A DNA stretch of 64,000 nt from Aureimonas sp. OT7 (GCF_014844055.1 NZ_CP062167.1:3137501-3201500), one strand, 5' to 3'; positions 18,743-27,286 are shown, numbered from the stretch's first letter. The notes: generated by a model from the sequence alone, not told the origin. Numbers and translations are program-made.

Positions 18743-18751
18743 TGCGCGGGC

Positions 18752-19300
18752 TCAAGCCGCGCGCGACACTTTGGCACCCGCCCTTTCGTGCCGGGGCGGC
18801 AGGATGCGCGCCGGAATGCCGACGGCGGTGTGATAGGCCGGCACATCCGTCAGCACGACGGCGTTGGCGCCGATGACGGCATGATCGCCGATCGCCACGT
18901 CGCCGAGGATCTTGGCCCCGGCGCCGATATCGACATGCCCTCCAAGCCTGGGCGATCCGGTTTCGCCCGCTGCCAGCGTAACCTGCTGGAAGATCATGCA
19001 GTTGGGGCCGATGCGGCTGTCGGGGTGGATGACGATGCCATTGGGGTGGGGCATCAGGAAGCCGCCGCCGATATCGGCCTCGAGATTGATTTCGGTCTGC
19101 GTCACCACGGACCAGAAGCGATGCGCGTTCTTCCACCATTGCAACCGGAACCAGCGGAGCACCCCAGGGGACCGCGACGCCGTCTGGTAGTTACGGATCG
19201 CCTGAATCAAACGCCGGGACGGATCCCACAAACGCTGCGGCTTCTCTCGCGACCAGTCCGCTTCCGAAGCCGAAACCTGCTCGACACCCACCTTTGCCAT
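18752..19300 (-). CDS. Serine acetyltransferase-like hexapeptide acyltransferase
   Basis: A 182-residue left-handed beta-helix acetyltransferase. The region EADIGGGFLMPHPNGIVIHPDSRIG resembles CysE, as do the hexapeptide turns HVDIGAGAKILGDVAIGDHAVIGANAVVLTDVP and the terminal AVGIPARIL. It is much shorter than classical CysE (about 270) and lacks its helical N-terminal domain. It may therefore serve cysteine synthesis or acetylate a sugar. It faces the 3' end of the GGDEF-EAL gene with 9 bases between. ATG 19300 has a GGGGAG site; upstream in-frame codons look non-coding. Confidence 0.8.
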   Translation of the reverse strand: MAKVGVEQVSASEADWSREKPQRLWDPSRRLIQAIRNYQTASRSPGVLRWFRLQWWKNAHRFWSVVTQTEINLEADIGGGFLMPHPNGIVIHPDSRIGPNCMIFQQVTLAAGETGSPRLGGHVDIGAGAKILGDVAIGDHAVIGANAVVLTDVPAYHTAVGIPARILPPRHERAGAKVSRAA

Positions 19301-19536
19301 GCGACGAGACTCCCCTCGATACAACGCTCTTGATCGGCGTACGTCATGAAAAGCTATCTCTGGTCGACAGCTAAACGCGCAAGGGTTGGATGAGCCCAAC
19401 TTAAGGTTGAGGTCGCATGTCCAATCGTCAGATGGGCGTAGTTGCTGGATGCCCGATGGTGGATGGAACCCCTTCTCCGCTTGCAGGTTGCCCATCGGAC
19501 CCTAGGAATCTCTTTATCGTGAACGGAGGACACAGC

Positions 19537-20025
19537 ATGGGCATTTTCGATCGCATCAAGAACGCAATCTGGGGTGAAGCCGAGGCCGCGGAGCCGACGG
19601 CGACGCCAGAGGCGCCGGCTCCGGCGGATACGCCGCCGCCCCCCTCGCCGTCGACGACGGCCCCATCGGCTCCGGCGCCTTCACCCTCCACCACGCCGGC
19701 GTCGGCGACGGCCCCATCGGCTCCGGCGCCCTCCCCCTCCACCACGCCGGCGTCGACGACAGGCGCTGCCCCCGTGGACATCGGAGCCGTGCTGGACAAT
19801 GCGGTTTCGAAAAGCGGCCAATCCCTCAACTGGAAGACCTCCATCGTCGATCTGATGAAGGCGCTCGGACTCGACAGCAGCCTGTCCAGCCGCAAGGAGC
19901 TGGCGCAGGAACTCGGCTATACCGGCGACATGAACGATTCCGCCACGATGAACATGTGGCTGCACAAGCAGGTGATCCAGAAGCTCAAGGACAATGGCGG
20001 CAAGGTGCCCGCCGATCTGAGCTGA
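19537..20025 (+). CDS. DUF3597 domain protein with a Pro/Thr/Ser/Ala repeat linker
   Basis: A 162-residue protein. The N-terminus MGIFDRIKNAIWG and the C-terminal block (VDIGAVLDNAVSKSGQ, then SSLSSRKELAQELGYTGDM and MNMWLHKQVIQKLKDNGG) match DUF3597, a LysM-neighbour-like domain of unknown function. Between them lies a disordered Pro/Thr/Ser/Ala stretch with a 17-residue tandem repeat. ATG 19537 is fixed by the AACGGAGGA site. A terminator follows at 20061. Confidence 0.82.
   Translation: MGIFDRIKNAIWGEAEAAEPTATPEAPAPADTPPPPSPSTTAPSAPAPSPSTTPASATAPSAPAPSPSTTPASTTGAAPVDIGAVLDNAVSKSGQSLNWKTSIVDLMKALGLDSSLSSRKELAQELGYTGDMNDSATMNMWLHKQVIQKLKDNGGKVPADLS
19656..19757 (+). repeat. 51-bp tandem coding repeat (2 copies)
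   Basis: Two near-identical 51-bp units (19656-19706 and 19707-19757) each encode TAPSAPAPSPSTTPAS plus one residue inside the DUF3597 protein. They differ at a few positions. The unit is a multiple of three, so copy-number change would keep the frame. Confidence 0.8.
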
Positions 20026-20060
20026 CGCAACCCGACGTCAGGCATCGACCTGCGGCGACA

Positions 20061-20095
20061 GGGGCGGCCCACCGAAAAGGCGGGCCGCCCCTTTT
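20061..20095 (+). terminator. Rho-independent terminator of the DUF3597 gene
   Basis: Perfect 10-bp stem GGGGCGGCCC/GGGCCGCCCC with an 11-base loop, followed by TTTT, 35 bases after the stop codon. Confidence 0.85.
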
Positions 20096-20256
20096 CACGT
20101 CGCGCGTGACTTTGTGTCCGGTCTGGTGTAGGACGCACGCAGGATCCGGCAAAACTCGAGCATGCGGTGCTTCCGTTGCCGGCGCACCCCTTGCCCTATC
20201 GAACCCATTGCCGTTGGATTGCCGAGCGCGATCCTGCCTTCATAAGGATTGCCGAC

Positions 20257-22026
20257 ATGCCGTTTCCCGCCACCAATGCCGCGCTTGCGCGCGCCCTTGC
20301 CTCACATTCCTACGACGAGCCAACCGACGTCCAAGCCGCCGTGCTGCGGCCGGATGCCGATGGGCGCGACCTTCTGGTCTCCGCGCAGACCGGCTCCGGC
20401 AAGACGGTTGCCTTCGGCCTTGCCATAGCGTCGACGCTGTTGGGCGAGGCGGAACGCTTCACGGCGAGCGGCGCCCCACTGGCCCTCATAATCGCGCCGA
20501 CGCGGGAACTGGCGCTGCAGGTGCACCGCGAACTGGAGTGGCTCTATGCCGACACCGGCGCGTCCATAGCGACCTGCGTCGGCGGCATGGACCCCCGCAC
20601 CGAGCAGCGGCGCCTGCGCGCCGGCTGTCATATCGTGGTCGGGACGCCGGGCCGCCTGCGCGACCATTTCGAGCGGGGCGCTCTGTCGCTGGCGTCGCTG
20701 CGCGCCGTCGTCCTGGACGAAGCAGACGAGATGCTGGACCTCGGCTTCCGCGAAGACCTCGAACTGCTTCTGGAGGCCACGCCGAACGACAGGCGTACGC
20801 TTCTGTTTTCGGCCACGCTGCCGAAATCCATCGTCAGCCTGACCGTTCAGTATCAGACCAACGCGTTGCGCATTCAGACGAGCAGCGGCACCAAGGCGCA
20901 TGCCGATATCGCCTACAAGGCCATCCGCATCCTGCCCAACGAAACCGAACACGCGACCGTCAATTTGCTGCGCTATCACGACGCCGGCAGCGCCATCGTT
21001 TTCTGCAACACGCGGGAATCGGTTCGCCGCCTGCATGCGAGCCTCGTCGAGCGGGGCTTCACCGCCGTGGCCCTGTCCGGCGAACTGGGGCAGAAGGAGC
21101 GCAATTCCGCCATGCAGGCGCTGCGCGACGGCCATGCCCGTGTCTGTGTCGCCACCGACGTCGCGGCGCGCGGTATCGACCTTCCCAATCTGGGCCTCGT
21201 CATCCATGCCGAGCTGCCGTCCGACAGCGAGACGCTGCAGCATCGCAGCGGCCGTACCGGCCGCGCCGGCCGCAAGGGCATTTCGGTCCTGCTGGTGCCG
21301 CCGGCACGCCGCCGCAAGGCCGAGCGACTGCTGGCCGAGGCGAGCGTGCGCCCGCAATGGGGGCCGGCCCCTTCGCCGGATGACGTGCGCCGCAAGGACG
21401 AGGAGCGCTTCCTGTCCGATCCGGTCCTGGCCGGGGAATCCACCGAAGAAGAGGCCGCGCTGGCCCAGAGGCTGGCCGAGGGCCGTTCCCCGCTGGAGCT
21501 GGCCGCCGCATTGGTACGGCTGTATCGCCAGAAACTGCCTGCCGCCGAAGATATCGGCGATCCGGGATCGGACATGGGCAAGGGCCGTCAGGACCGTGAC
21601 AATGTTCCCGCTTCCCGTGGGCCTGCCGGCGAGACGGTCTGGTTCAAGGTCGGGGTTGGGCGCAACGCCAACGCCGACCCGCGCTGGCTGCTGCCGATGA
21701 TCTGCCGTCGCGGTAAGATCAGCCGGCAGGAGATCGGCGCGATCCGCATCTTCGAGCGGGAAACACGTTTCGAGGTGGCGGAATCCGCTGCCAGCGGCTT
21801 TGCGGAAGCGGCTCGTCATGCCGATGGCGACGATGCCGCCATCACGCCGAGCACCGCGCCGGATGCGAAGATGTTCTCCAAGCCGGCCTTCAGCAAATAC
21901 GGCAAGCCGGCCTACTCGAAGTCGGGCAAGCCGGGCTCCGCCAAGCCTTCGTTTGGCAAACCCGGCTTCGCCAAGCAGCACAATGCCGGAGCCAAGGCGC
22001 AGCGCAAGGGCCACGCCGCAGGCTGA
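20257..22026 (+). CDS. deaD: DEAD-box RNA helicase with DbpA-type RNA-binding domain
   Basis: ATP-dependent RNA helicase for ribosome assembly or RNA decay. The 589-residue product has the full motif set: AQTGSGKT (43-50), PTRELALQ, DEADEM, the SAT motif in FSATLPKS, the helicase C domain with VATDVAARGIDLPN, and HRSGRTGRAGR. After about residue 440 a DbpA-like RNA-recognition domain follows (FKVGVGRNANADPRWLLPMI). The tail is basic with repeated KPxFxK/GKP units (KPAFSKYGKP, KPSFGKPGFAK), probably for non-specific RNA binding. ATG 20257 follows an AAGGA site; upstream in-frame codons look non-coding. Confidence 0.93.
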   Translation: MPFPATNAALARALASHSYDEPTDVQAAVLRPDADGRDLLVSAQTGSGKTVAFGLAIASTLLGEAERFTASGAPLALIIAPTRELALQVHRELEWLYADTGASIATCVGGMDPRTEQRRLRAGCHIVVGTPGRLRDHFERGALSLASLRAVVLDEADEMLDLGFREDLELLLEATPNDRRTLLFSATLPKSIVSLTVQYQTNALRIQTSSGTKAHADIAYKAIRILPNETEHATVNLLRYHDAGSAIVFCNTRESVRRLHASLVERGFTAVALSGELGQKERNSAMQALRDGHARVCVATDVAARGIDLPNLGLVIHAELPSDSETLQHRSGRTGRAGRKGISVLLVPPARRRKAERLLAEASVRPQWGPAPSPDDVRRKDEERFLSDPVLAGESTEEEAALAQRLAEGRSPLELAAALVRLYRQKLPAAEDIGDPGSDMGKGRQDRDNVPASRGPAGETVWFKVGVGRNANADPRWLLPMICRRGKISRQEIGAIRIFERETRFEVAESAASGFAEAARHADGDDAAITPSTAPDAKMFSKPAFSKYGKPAYSKSGKPGSAKPSFGKPGFAKQHNAGAKAQRKGHAAG

Positions 22027-22037
22027 CTTATCCGGTT

Positions 22038-22067
22038 CGAGGCGGCTTCGACAGCGAAGCCGCCTCG
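22038..22067. terminator. Long hairpin between convergent helicase and DoxX genes
   Basis: Perfect 13-bp stem CGAGGCGGCTTCG/CGAAGCCGCCTCG with an ACAG loop, 11 bases after the helicase stop and 9 bases before the DoxX stop. No strong T tract is present on either side, so termination is likely but not certain. Confidence 0.65.
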
Positions 22068-22076
22068 ATACGCTGG

Positions 22077-22523
22077 TTAGAACTGGCGGCCGAGCTTCGC
22101 GTCCACCGAGTGCCGGTTGGCCCCGACTGCGAAGAAGTAGAACGTGATGGCCGCCCAGAGGATCGATTTCTCGGCGCCGGAGTAGCCCTCGCCGCGCGTG
22201 ATCCAGTGGAACCACACCGTCACGAGCAGGACGATGGTCGTGCCGAGGGCGGCCGGGCGGGTGAACAGGCCGATGGCCAGCAGCAGCCCACCGAAGAATT
22301 CGGTGATCGCCAGAAGCGGCGACCAGAAGGCCCCCGGATAGAAGCCAAGCCCCTCCACCATTCCGATGGCGCCGAACGGGTCGAGTATCTTCGGATAGCC
22401 GTGCGTCATCAGCGCGACGCCGCAGACGACGCGCAACAGCGTCTCGGCCGGCGCGCCCAGCGCCGCGTAGAAGCCGGACAGCGCCGGAATGCGCAACGAA
22501 GTGCGGTCGATGTGATTGCTCAT
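22077..22523 (-). CDS. DoxX family membrane protein
   Basis: A 148-residue inner-membrane protein with four helices typical of DoxX/DoxD (RVVCGVALMTHGYPKI, FWSPLLAITEFFGGLLLAIGLFTRPAALG, a third helix TIVLLVTVWFHW and a fourth near ILWAAITFYFF). The family is linked to quinone or thiosulfate redox chemistry and oxidative stress in some bacteria; the role here is unknown. ATG 22523 has a CAGGAAAAG site. It runs convergent to the helicase gene. Confidence 0.87.
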   Translation of the reverse strand: MSNHIDRTSLRIPALSGFYAALGAPAETLLRVVCGVALMTHGYPKILDPFGAIGMVEGLGFYPGAFWSPLLAITEFFGGLLLAIGLFTRPAALGTTIVLLVTVWFHWITRGEGYSGAEKSILWAAITFYFFAVGANRHSVDAKLGRQF

Positions 22524-22617
22524 GTCTTTTCCTGTCATGTTTCCGGCAGCCGCCAGAAGGCCATTCGCCCGCGGCACCGGGCCGCCGGCAGGCTGCCATT
22601 GATAGTCTGGTCGTCGA

Positions 22618-22938
22618 TCAGGAAAGACGGGTTCGAGGGGGCGGGTCGTCCCGCCCGGGCGGCTGGCCTTCGAGCAGCCCCACCACGTAGGAGGGCAGCC
22701 AAGCTCCGTCGGCGATGCGTGTCGCCGGAGCCTGGTCATTCTCTAGCACCGCCATGCCGCATTTGGCGTCGGTCTTCGATTGCATCGGCAGCGCGGCGGA
22801 TGCCGGCTCGACCGGGCAGCTCAGCTGGACTTCCTGCTTGGAGGGGCATCCACCGGCCATGACCGGCCCCGCACGCGACGTCATGATTGCCGCGAGGCTG
22901 AAGGCGATGACCAGGAACAGGCGCAGGGCGTAACTCAC
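22618..22938 (-). CDS. Small secreted cysteine-containing hypothetical protein
   Basis: A 106-residue product not recognised as a family. It opens with a signal-peptide-like stretch (LRLFLVIAFSLAAIMTSRAG). The mature part has three Cys (GGCPSK, QLSCPVE, AKCGMAV) and a Pro/Arg-rich end. I choose GTG 22938, since upstream codons lack signal-peptide character. It lies 63 bases after dgkA on the same strand and could be the third gene of the eptA-dgkA operon. Confidence 0.5.
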   Translation of the reverse strand: MSYALRLFLVIAFSLAAIMTSRAGPVMAGGCPSKQEVQLSCPVEPASAALPMQSKTDAKCGMAVLENDQAPATRIADGAWLPSYVVGLLEGQPPGRDDPPPRTRLS

Positions 22939-23001
22939 AAAAAACTCTCTACGGGACAGTTGCGCGGGCGGCAAGGCCCGACCGCAGCGCAACCTGTCGC
23001 A

Positions 23002-23397
23002 TCAGCCGACCAAGGCGCCCCATAAGGCGAAGCTTGCCCATGCGACGTTTGCGAAGATCATGGCAAGGACAGCGAACGAGCCGAGGTCCTTGGCCTGCTG
23101 TGCGAAGGCGGAAAGCTCCGGCGACACCCTGTCGACCACGAGCTCGATGGCGGTGTTGACCGCCTCGAAGGCGAACAGGCCGCAAAGAAGCACGAATTGG
23201 CCGACAAGGGCGCCGGCCCCTGCCCCCGCCAGGGCAAGGCCGCCCATTGCGGCGGCCGCCCCAAGCAGCTCGTGCCGGAAGGCCGTCTCGGCCATCAGGC
23301 GCCGGAGGCCCCCCATCGAATAGGACAGCGCGCCTGCCAGATGACGCAGCCCCGCCTGCTTGACGTGAACCGCACGAAACCCCGTATCGGCGCTCAT
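23002..23397 (-). CDS. dgkA: Diacylglycerol kinase
   Basis: Inner-membrane kinase that phosphorylates diacylglycerol to phosphatidic acid for reuse in phospholipid synthesis. The 131-residue product has three hydrophobic helices and the catalytic signature FEAVNTAIELVVDRVSPELS (about residues 77-96), then AKDLGSFAV. ATG 23397 overlaps the stop of eptA as ATGA, so translation is coupled. EptA releases diacylglycerol from phosphatidylethanolamine, so coupling these two genes makes metabolic sense. Confidence 0.93.
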   Translation of the reverse strand: MSADTGFRAVHVKQAGLRHLAGALSYSMGGLRRLMAETAFRHELLGAAAAMGGLALAGAGAGALVGQFVLLCGLFAFEAVNTAIELVVDRVSPELSAFAQQAKDLGSFAVLAMIFANVAWASFALWGALVG

Positions 23398-25043
23398 GAA
23401 CGCTGCTCCGGCAGTTGCGCGACCGTACCACCGGGCCGGCCCCGGCATGCGGCGAACATGTCCAGCGCCGGCTGATAGGCAGCGGTCGAGACCTCCGACA
23501 GGCCGAGCATCGTATGGAACACATTGTCATGCGACAGCGGCGCATCTTCAAGGTTTCGCACACAGCCTCGGTCAAGACCGACAAGCGAGGCGTAGGCCGG
23601 GGAGAACCAGGCGATCATCGGTACATGGGTCTGCGTTTCGGGCGCCATGAAGTACGGCGCGCCATGCAGGAAAAGCCCGTTCTCACCGAGGGACTCGCCA
23701 TGGTCGGAGACGAAAAGAAGGTTGGTTGCCAGGTCCTGGCGGCTGTCGAGGAGACGGATTGCCTCTGCCAGGATGTGATCGGTATAGGCGATGGTGTTGT
23801 CGTAGGCGTTGACGATTTCCTCGCGCGTGCAATCCGCGAACTGGCTGGTGTGGCAGGCCGGCTTGAAGCGCTCGAACGACGCCGGGTAACGGGCGGAGTA
23901 AGCCGGCCCGTGGCTTCCGAGCTGGTGCAGCACGATCACGCTGTTGCCCTTGATGGCATCGAGCGCGACAGCGAGCCGGTTGACGAGGACGTCATCCAGG
24001 CATTCGCCGCCCTCGCAGTAGCGATCGTCGGGCTTTGCGGGCAGGAACTCGTAGGCCATGCGGTCGGCGACCTGCATCGAGCCCGTATCGTTGTCGTACC
24101 ACGCCACGGAAAGTCCGGCATGGGACAGGACGTCGGTCAGGTTCTGCGTCGCCAGTGCCTTCGGCTCGGTATAGTCGGCCCGCGGATAGACCGAGAACAT
24201 ACAGGGCACCGATACGGCCGTGGACGTGCCGCAGCTGGATACGGCATTGAAGCTGGCCACGTTCAACGCCCGCAATTCCGGCGTGGTATCCCGGGCGTAG
24301 CCGGCCAGGCCGAAGTTTTGAGCCCGCGCCGTCTCGCCGACGACGAACACCGTGACGACGGGCTTTAGCGACGTCGCGACCCGCTCGGACTGCCGGGCAT
24401 CGAGCCCGAGCGGCTCGGCGACGATGTTGCGCTCCCGGGTCAGGCGTTCGGCGTAGCGGATGGCGGCGCCGATGGGCGCGACGGGGTTGAGACTGGCCAT
24501 CAGATCGCGATGGGCGCGGAAGGTACCTGAGAATGCCTGGTAGTTGGCAAAGACGATGCCGATCGCCAGAAGCAGGGCCGGGAAGATGACCAGGCTGTTG
24601 CGGCGCACCTTCGACAGGAAGGGCCTGTGCCGAACGCGCACGGCGGCGATGAACGCGGCCGGCAGCAGCCCGTAAAGCAGAAGATGCCGCGCCATATCGG
24701 GCGTGATGAGGTGCCGTGCCTCGCCGGGCGTCGTCAGCAGGATGTTCTGGATCATCTGCCGGTCGATCAAGGTGCCGAACGTGTCGGTGTAATAGGAGGC
24801 CGCCGCCGCGATCAGCACAAGCAGGATGAACAGGGGTTTGACGAGATACTTGACGGAGAACGTCGTGAGCCCCGCCAGGAACAGGGCGAACAGCCCCGCC
24901 CCGAACATGACGAGAGCGTCCGGATGCCCCCCGAAATAGGCGAGCGCCTTGGCCCAGAAAGTGCCGTTGGTGACGAAAAGTATGTAGGCGGCGGTGAGCG
25001 CCGAAAGCGCGACACTGCCGATTACGGGGCGGGAAAGACGCAT
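23394..25043 (-). CDS. eptA: Lipid A phosphoethanolamine transferase (EptA/PmrC-like)
   Basis: Inner-membrane enzyme that transfers phosphoethanolamine from phosphatidylethanolamine to lipid A, raising resistance to cationic peptides and polymyxin. The 549-residue product has five N-terminal helices (about 1-170) and a periplasmic sulfatase-like domain. The conserved nucleophile region is CGTSTAVSVPCMFS (Thr 273/275), with zinc and substrate motifs FVVGETARAQNFGLAGY and FVSDHGESLGENGLFLHG and several Cys expected to pair. ATG 25043 has a GGAGCC site. It is divergent from an OmpR-type two-component system across a 119-bp intergenic region with a palindrome, and dgkA follows by ATGA. Confidence 0.93.
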   Translation of the reverse strand: MRLSRPVIGSVALSALTAAYILFVTNGTFWAKALAYFGGHPDALVMFGAGLFALFLAGLTTFSVKYLVKPLFILLVLIAAAASYYTDTFGTLIDRQMIQNILLTTPGEARHLITPDMARHLLLYGLLPAAFIAAVRVRHRPFLSKVRRNSLVIFPALLLAIGIVFANYQAFSGTFRAHRDLMASLNPVAPIGAAIRYAERLTRERNIVAEPLGLDARQSERVATSLKPVVTVFVVGETARAQNFGLAGYARDTTPELRALNVASFNAVSSCGTSTAVSVPCMFSVYPRADYTEPKALATQNLTDVLSHAGLSVAWYDNDTGSMQVADRMAYEFLPAKPDDRYCEGGECLDDVLVNRLAVALDAIKGNSVIVLHQLGSHGPAYSARYPASFERFKPACHTSQFADCTREEIVNAYDNTIAYTDHILAEAIRLLDSRQDLATNLLFVSDHGESLGENGLFLHGAPYFMAPETQTHVPMIAWFSPAYASLVGLDRGCVRNLEDAPLSHDNVFHTMLGLSEVSTAAYQPALDMFAACRGRPGGTVAQLPEQRS

Positions 25044-25113
25044 CCTGGCTCCGGCTTCGAAATTGCGAATGGCGAAGGCAGTATCGGCCCCATATGTCTG
25101 GCGACTGGCCGGC

Positions 25114-25133
25114 ACTATACAATTTCGTATAGT
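25114..25133. promoter_or_regulatory. Palindrome in the divergent eptA / response-regulator promoter
   Basis: Perfect 7-bp arms ACTATAC (25114-25120) and GTATAGT (25127-25133) are separated by AATTTC. It sits 30 bases before the regulator ATG and 70 before the eptA ATG. AT-rich, it stands out from the surrounding GC-rich DNA. It may be an operator, part of a -10 region, or both. Confidence 0.5.
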
Positions 25134-25162
25134 CGTCCATGCCGGGTGTACGGGAGTGGCGG

Positions 25163-25834
25163 ATGAAACTGTTGCTGATCGAGGATGATTCCGGCATCGC
25201 CGGCTATATCGGCGCCGGCCTGGCCGAGGCGGGCCACGGCGTGGACAGGGCGGCGGACGGTTTGTCCGGCATGGAGCTGGCCTGCACGCGCGATTACGAC
25301 GCCCTGATCGTCGACAGGATGCTGCCGGGCCTCGACGGGTTGTCGCTGGTGCGGGCCCTGCGCTCGGCCGGGCGCGATGCGCCGATCCTTTTCCTGACGT
25401 CGCTGGGGGGCGTCGACGACCGGGTCGAGGGGCTGGAGGCCGGCGCCGACGATTATCTTCTCAAGCCCTTCGCATTTTCCGAGCTTCTGGCGCGGCTGAA
25501 CGCGCTGACGCGGCGCGGGCCCGCCCGCCGCGAGGAAACGGTGCTGGAGGCGGGAGAGCTGCGGATGAACCTCATATCGCGCAGCGTGACGCGGGGCGGC
25601 GTCGCGGTGGAACTGCAACCGCGCGAATTTCAGCTTCTGGAATATCTGATGCGCAACAAGGGGCGCCTCGTAACCCGCACGATGTTGCTGGAGCGTGTCT
25701 GGGATTTTCATTTCGACCCGCAGACCAACGTGGTGGAAACGCATATCAGCCGCCTGCGCGCCAAGGTGGACAAACCCTTCGGCAACGAGGTCATCCGCAC
25801 CGTGCGCGGTTCGGGCTACATACTGGAAGTCTGA
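25163..25834 (+). CDS. OmpR-family response regulator (PmrA-like)
   Basis: DNA-binding regulator of a two-component system. The 223-residue product has a receiver domain with acidic pocket IEDD, phospho-acceptor Asp in DALIVDRMLPGLDG, Thr in ILFLTSL and Lys in LLKPF. A winged-helix effector domain follows (ELQPREFQLLEYLMRNKGRLVTRTMLLERVWD and HISRLRAKVDKPFG, ending in TVRGSGYILE). ATG 25163 follows GGGAG. The sensor kinase gene follows after 6 bases. Divergence from eptA-dgkA suggests it controls lipid A modification, as PmrA does in enterobacteria; that is inference. Confidence 0.9.
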   Translation: MKLLLIEDDSGIAGYIGAGLAEAGHGVDRAADGLSGMELACTRDYDALIVDRMLPGLDGLSLVRALRSAGRDAPILFLTSLGGVDDRVEGLEAGADDYLLKPFAFSELLARLNALTRRGPARREETVLEAGELRMNLISRSVTRGGVAVELQPREFQLLEYLMRNKGRLVTRTMLLERVWDFHFDPQTNVVETHISRLRAKVDKPFGNEVIRTVRGSGYILEV

Positions 25835-25840
25835 TCCTCG

Positions 25841-27286
25841 ATGTTCCGCACCCTCGCCTTCCGCTTTGCCGGAACCTATGCGCTGATCTTCACGCTGTTC
25901 GTCTCACTGATCCTGGGCATCGTCTACATCGTCGCCACGCAGGAGATCCGCGGGATTTCCGAGCGCGAGATCCAGTACGACATGCAGGCGCTGCGATCCG
26001 CCTACAGCACCGGGGGGATATCGCAGCTATCCTTTGCCATCAGCGAGCACGCGGAAGGCGCGCCGGGCGACGATTTCTACCTGCTGGCCGAAAACGGGCG
26101 GATGATCGCCGGCAACATCCCTGCGGAGGTATGGCACGAAGGCTGGCAGGAAATGCGTCTGCCGCACGCCATCGTGCAGGTCGACCAGGACCTAAAGGAC
26201 GCGGCGGCGATGAATAGCGACGACGAAGTCCGCCTGTTCAGCTTCGGAGAAACAATGGGGCCCTACCAGGTGCTGGCCGGCCGCAATTCGCATATCCTGC
26301 ACGAGACGCAGGAGATCGTGCTGTTCTGCCTGCTCGTGGGCAGCATCGCCATCGCCATCGGCGCCCTCGTCACGGGTTTCGCGCTGAGCCGGGAACCCGC
26401 CGCCCGTGTGAACGCCATCCTGGCACTGACGCGACAGGTAACGTCGGGCCGTTTCGACGGGCGCCTGCCCGTCAGGCCACGCGGCGACGAGATCGACCGT
26501 CTGGCCGAACATATCAACGTCATGGTGGCGCGGATCGAGCGGTTGATGGACAGCCTGCGGCAGGTGTCCACCGACATCGCGCACGATCTGCGTACCCCGC
26601 TGGCACGGCTGCGACAGCGGTTGGACCGCCTCCAGTCGCATCCGCCGACGCCGGCCGAGTTCGATGCCGCGATGGACGACGCCATTGCCGAGGCCGACGG
26701 GATCATCGAAACCTTCAACGCCCTGCTGCGCATCGCCCAGGTGGAAGCCGGCGTGCGCCGGGAGCGGTTCCGCGCAACCGACCTGTCTGCCCTGACGGCG
26801 CGGATCTGCGACATCTACGGAGAGGTGGCCGCCGATGCCGGGCATGCGTTGACCCTTCAGATGGAAGACGCGTTGCAGGTTGCCGGAGATCCGGACCTTC
26901 TCACCCAGATGATGGCGAACCTGATCGAGAATGCGATCAACCATGCGCCCGCGCCGGCCCGCATCGCCGTGTCCCTGCGGGGCCAGGCGGACGGGTCGGT
27001 GCTGTGGCGGATCCAGGACGATGGTCCCGGCATACCGGAGGCGGAGCACAAGAATGTCTTTCGCCGCCTGTACCGCCTCAACTCCAGCCGCAGCACGCCG
27101 GGCAACGGGCTCGGCCTCTCAATGGTGGCCGCCGTCGCGGACCTGCATCGGGCCACCGTCCGCCTCGACGACGCCGCGCCCGGCCTGCGCGTCAGCCTGC
27201 GTTTCGCCGGGCTGGTCGACGAAGACGGTGGTGCTGGCCGCAACTCCGTCACTGTCGATGACGGAAATGTCGGCAAAGCCGGCTGA
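25841..27286 (+). CDS. Two-component sensor histidine kinase
   Basis: Membrane sensor partner of the preceding regulator, 481 residues. A first helix (about 7-32) and a second (about 160-185) flank a periplasmic domain of about 130 residues. HAMP follows (LSREPAARVNAILALTRQVTSGRF), then the HisKA box STDIAHDLRTPLARLRQRL, an N box (LIENAINHAP), G1 (DDGPGIP) and G2 (NGLGLSMVAAV). The last 55 residues are encoded antisense to the 3' end of pbpC, a 168-bp tail-to-tail overlap. The final 20 residues (DEDGGAGRNSVTVDDGNVGK) lie beyond the usual kinase fold. Confidence 0.92.
   Translation: MFRTLAFRFAGTYALIFTLFVSLILGIVYIVATQEIRGISEREIQYDMQALRSAYSTGGISQLSFAISEHAEGAPGDDFYLLAENGRMIAGNIPAEVWHEGWQEMRLPHAIVQVDQDLKDAAAMNSDDEVRLFSFGETMGPYQVLAGRNSHILHETQEIVLFCLLVGSIAIAIGALVTGFALSREPAARVNAILALTRQVTSGRFDGRLPVRPRGDEIDRLAEHINVMVARIERLMDSLRQVSTDIAHDLRTPLARLRQRLDRLQSHPPTPAEFDAAMDDAIAEADGIIETFNALLRIAQVEAGVRRERFRATDLSALTARICDIYGEVAADAGHALTLQMEDALQVAGDPDLLTQMMANLIENAINHAPAPARIAVSLRGQADGSVLWRIQDDGPGIPEAEHKNVFRRLYRLNSSRSTPGNGLGLSMVAAVADLHRATVRLDDAAPGLRVSLRFAGLVDEDGGAGRNSVTVDDGNVGKAG

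Noticed and set aside
20302..22599. A 765-codon minus-strand frame covering the DEAD-box helicase
   Set aside because: The helicase motifs are all on the plus strand; the antisense product has no family resemblance.
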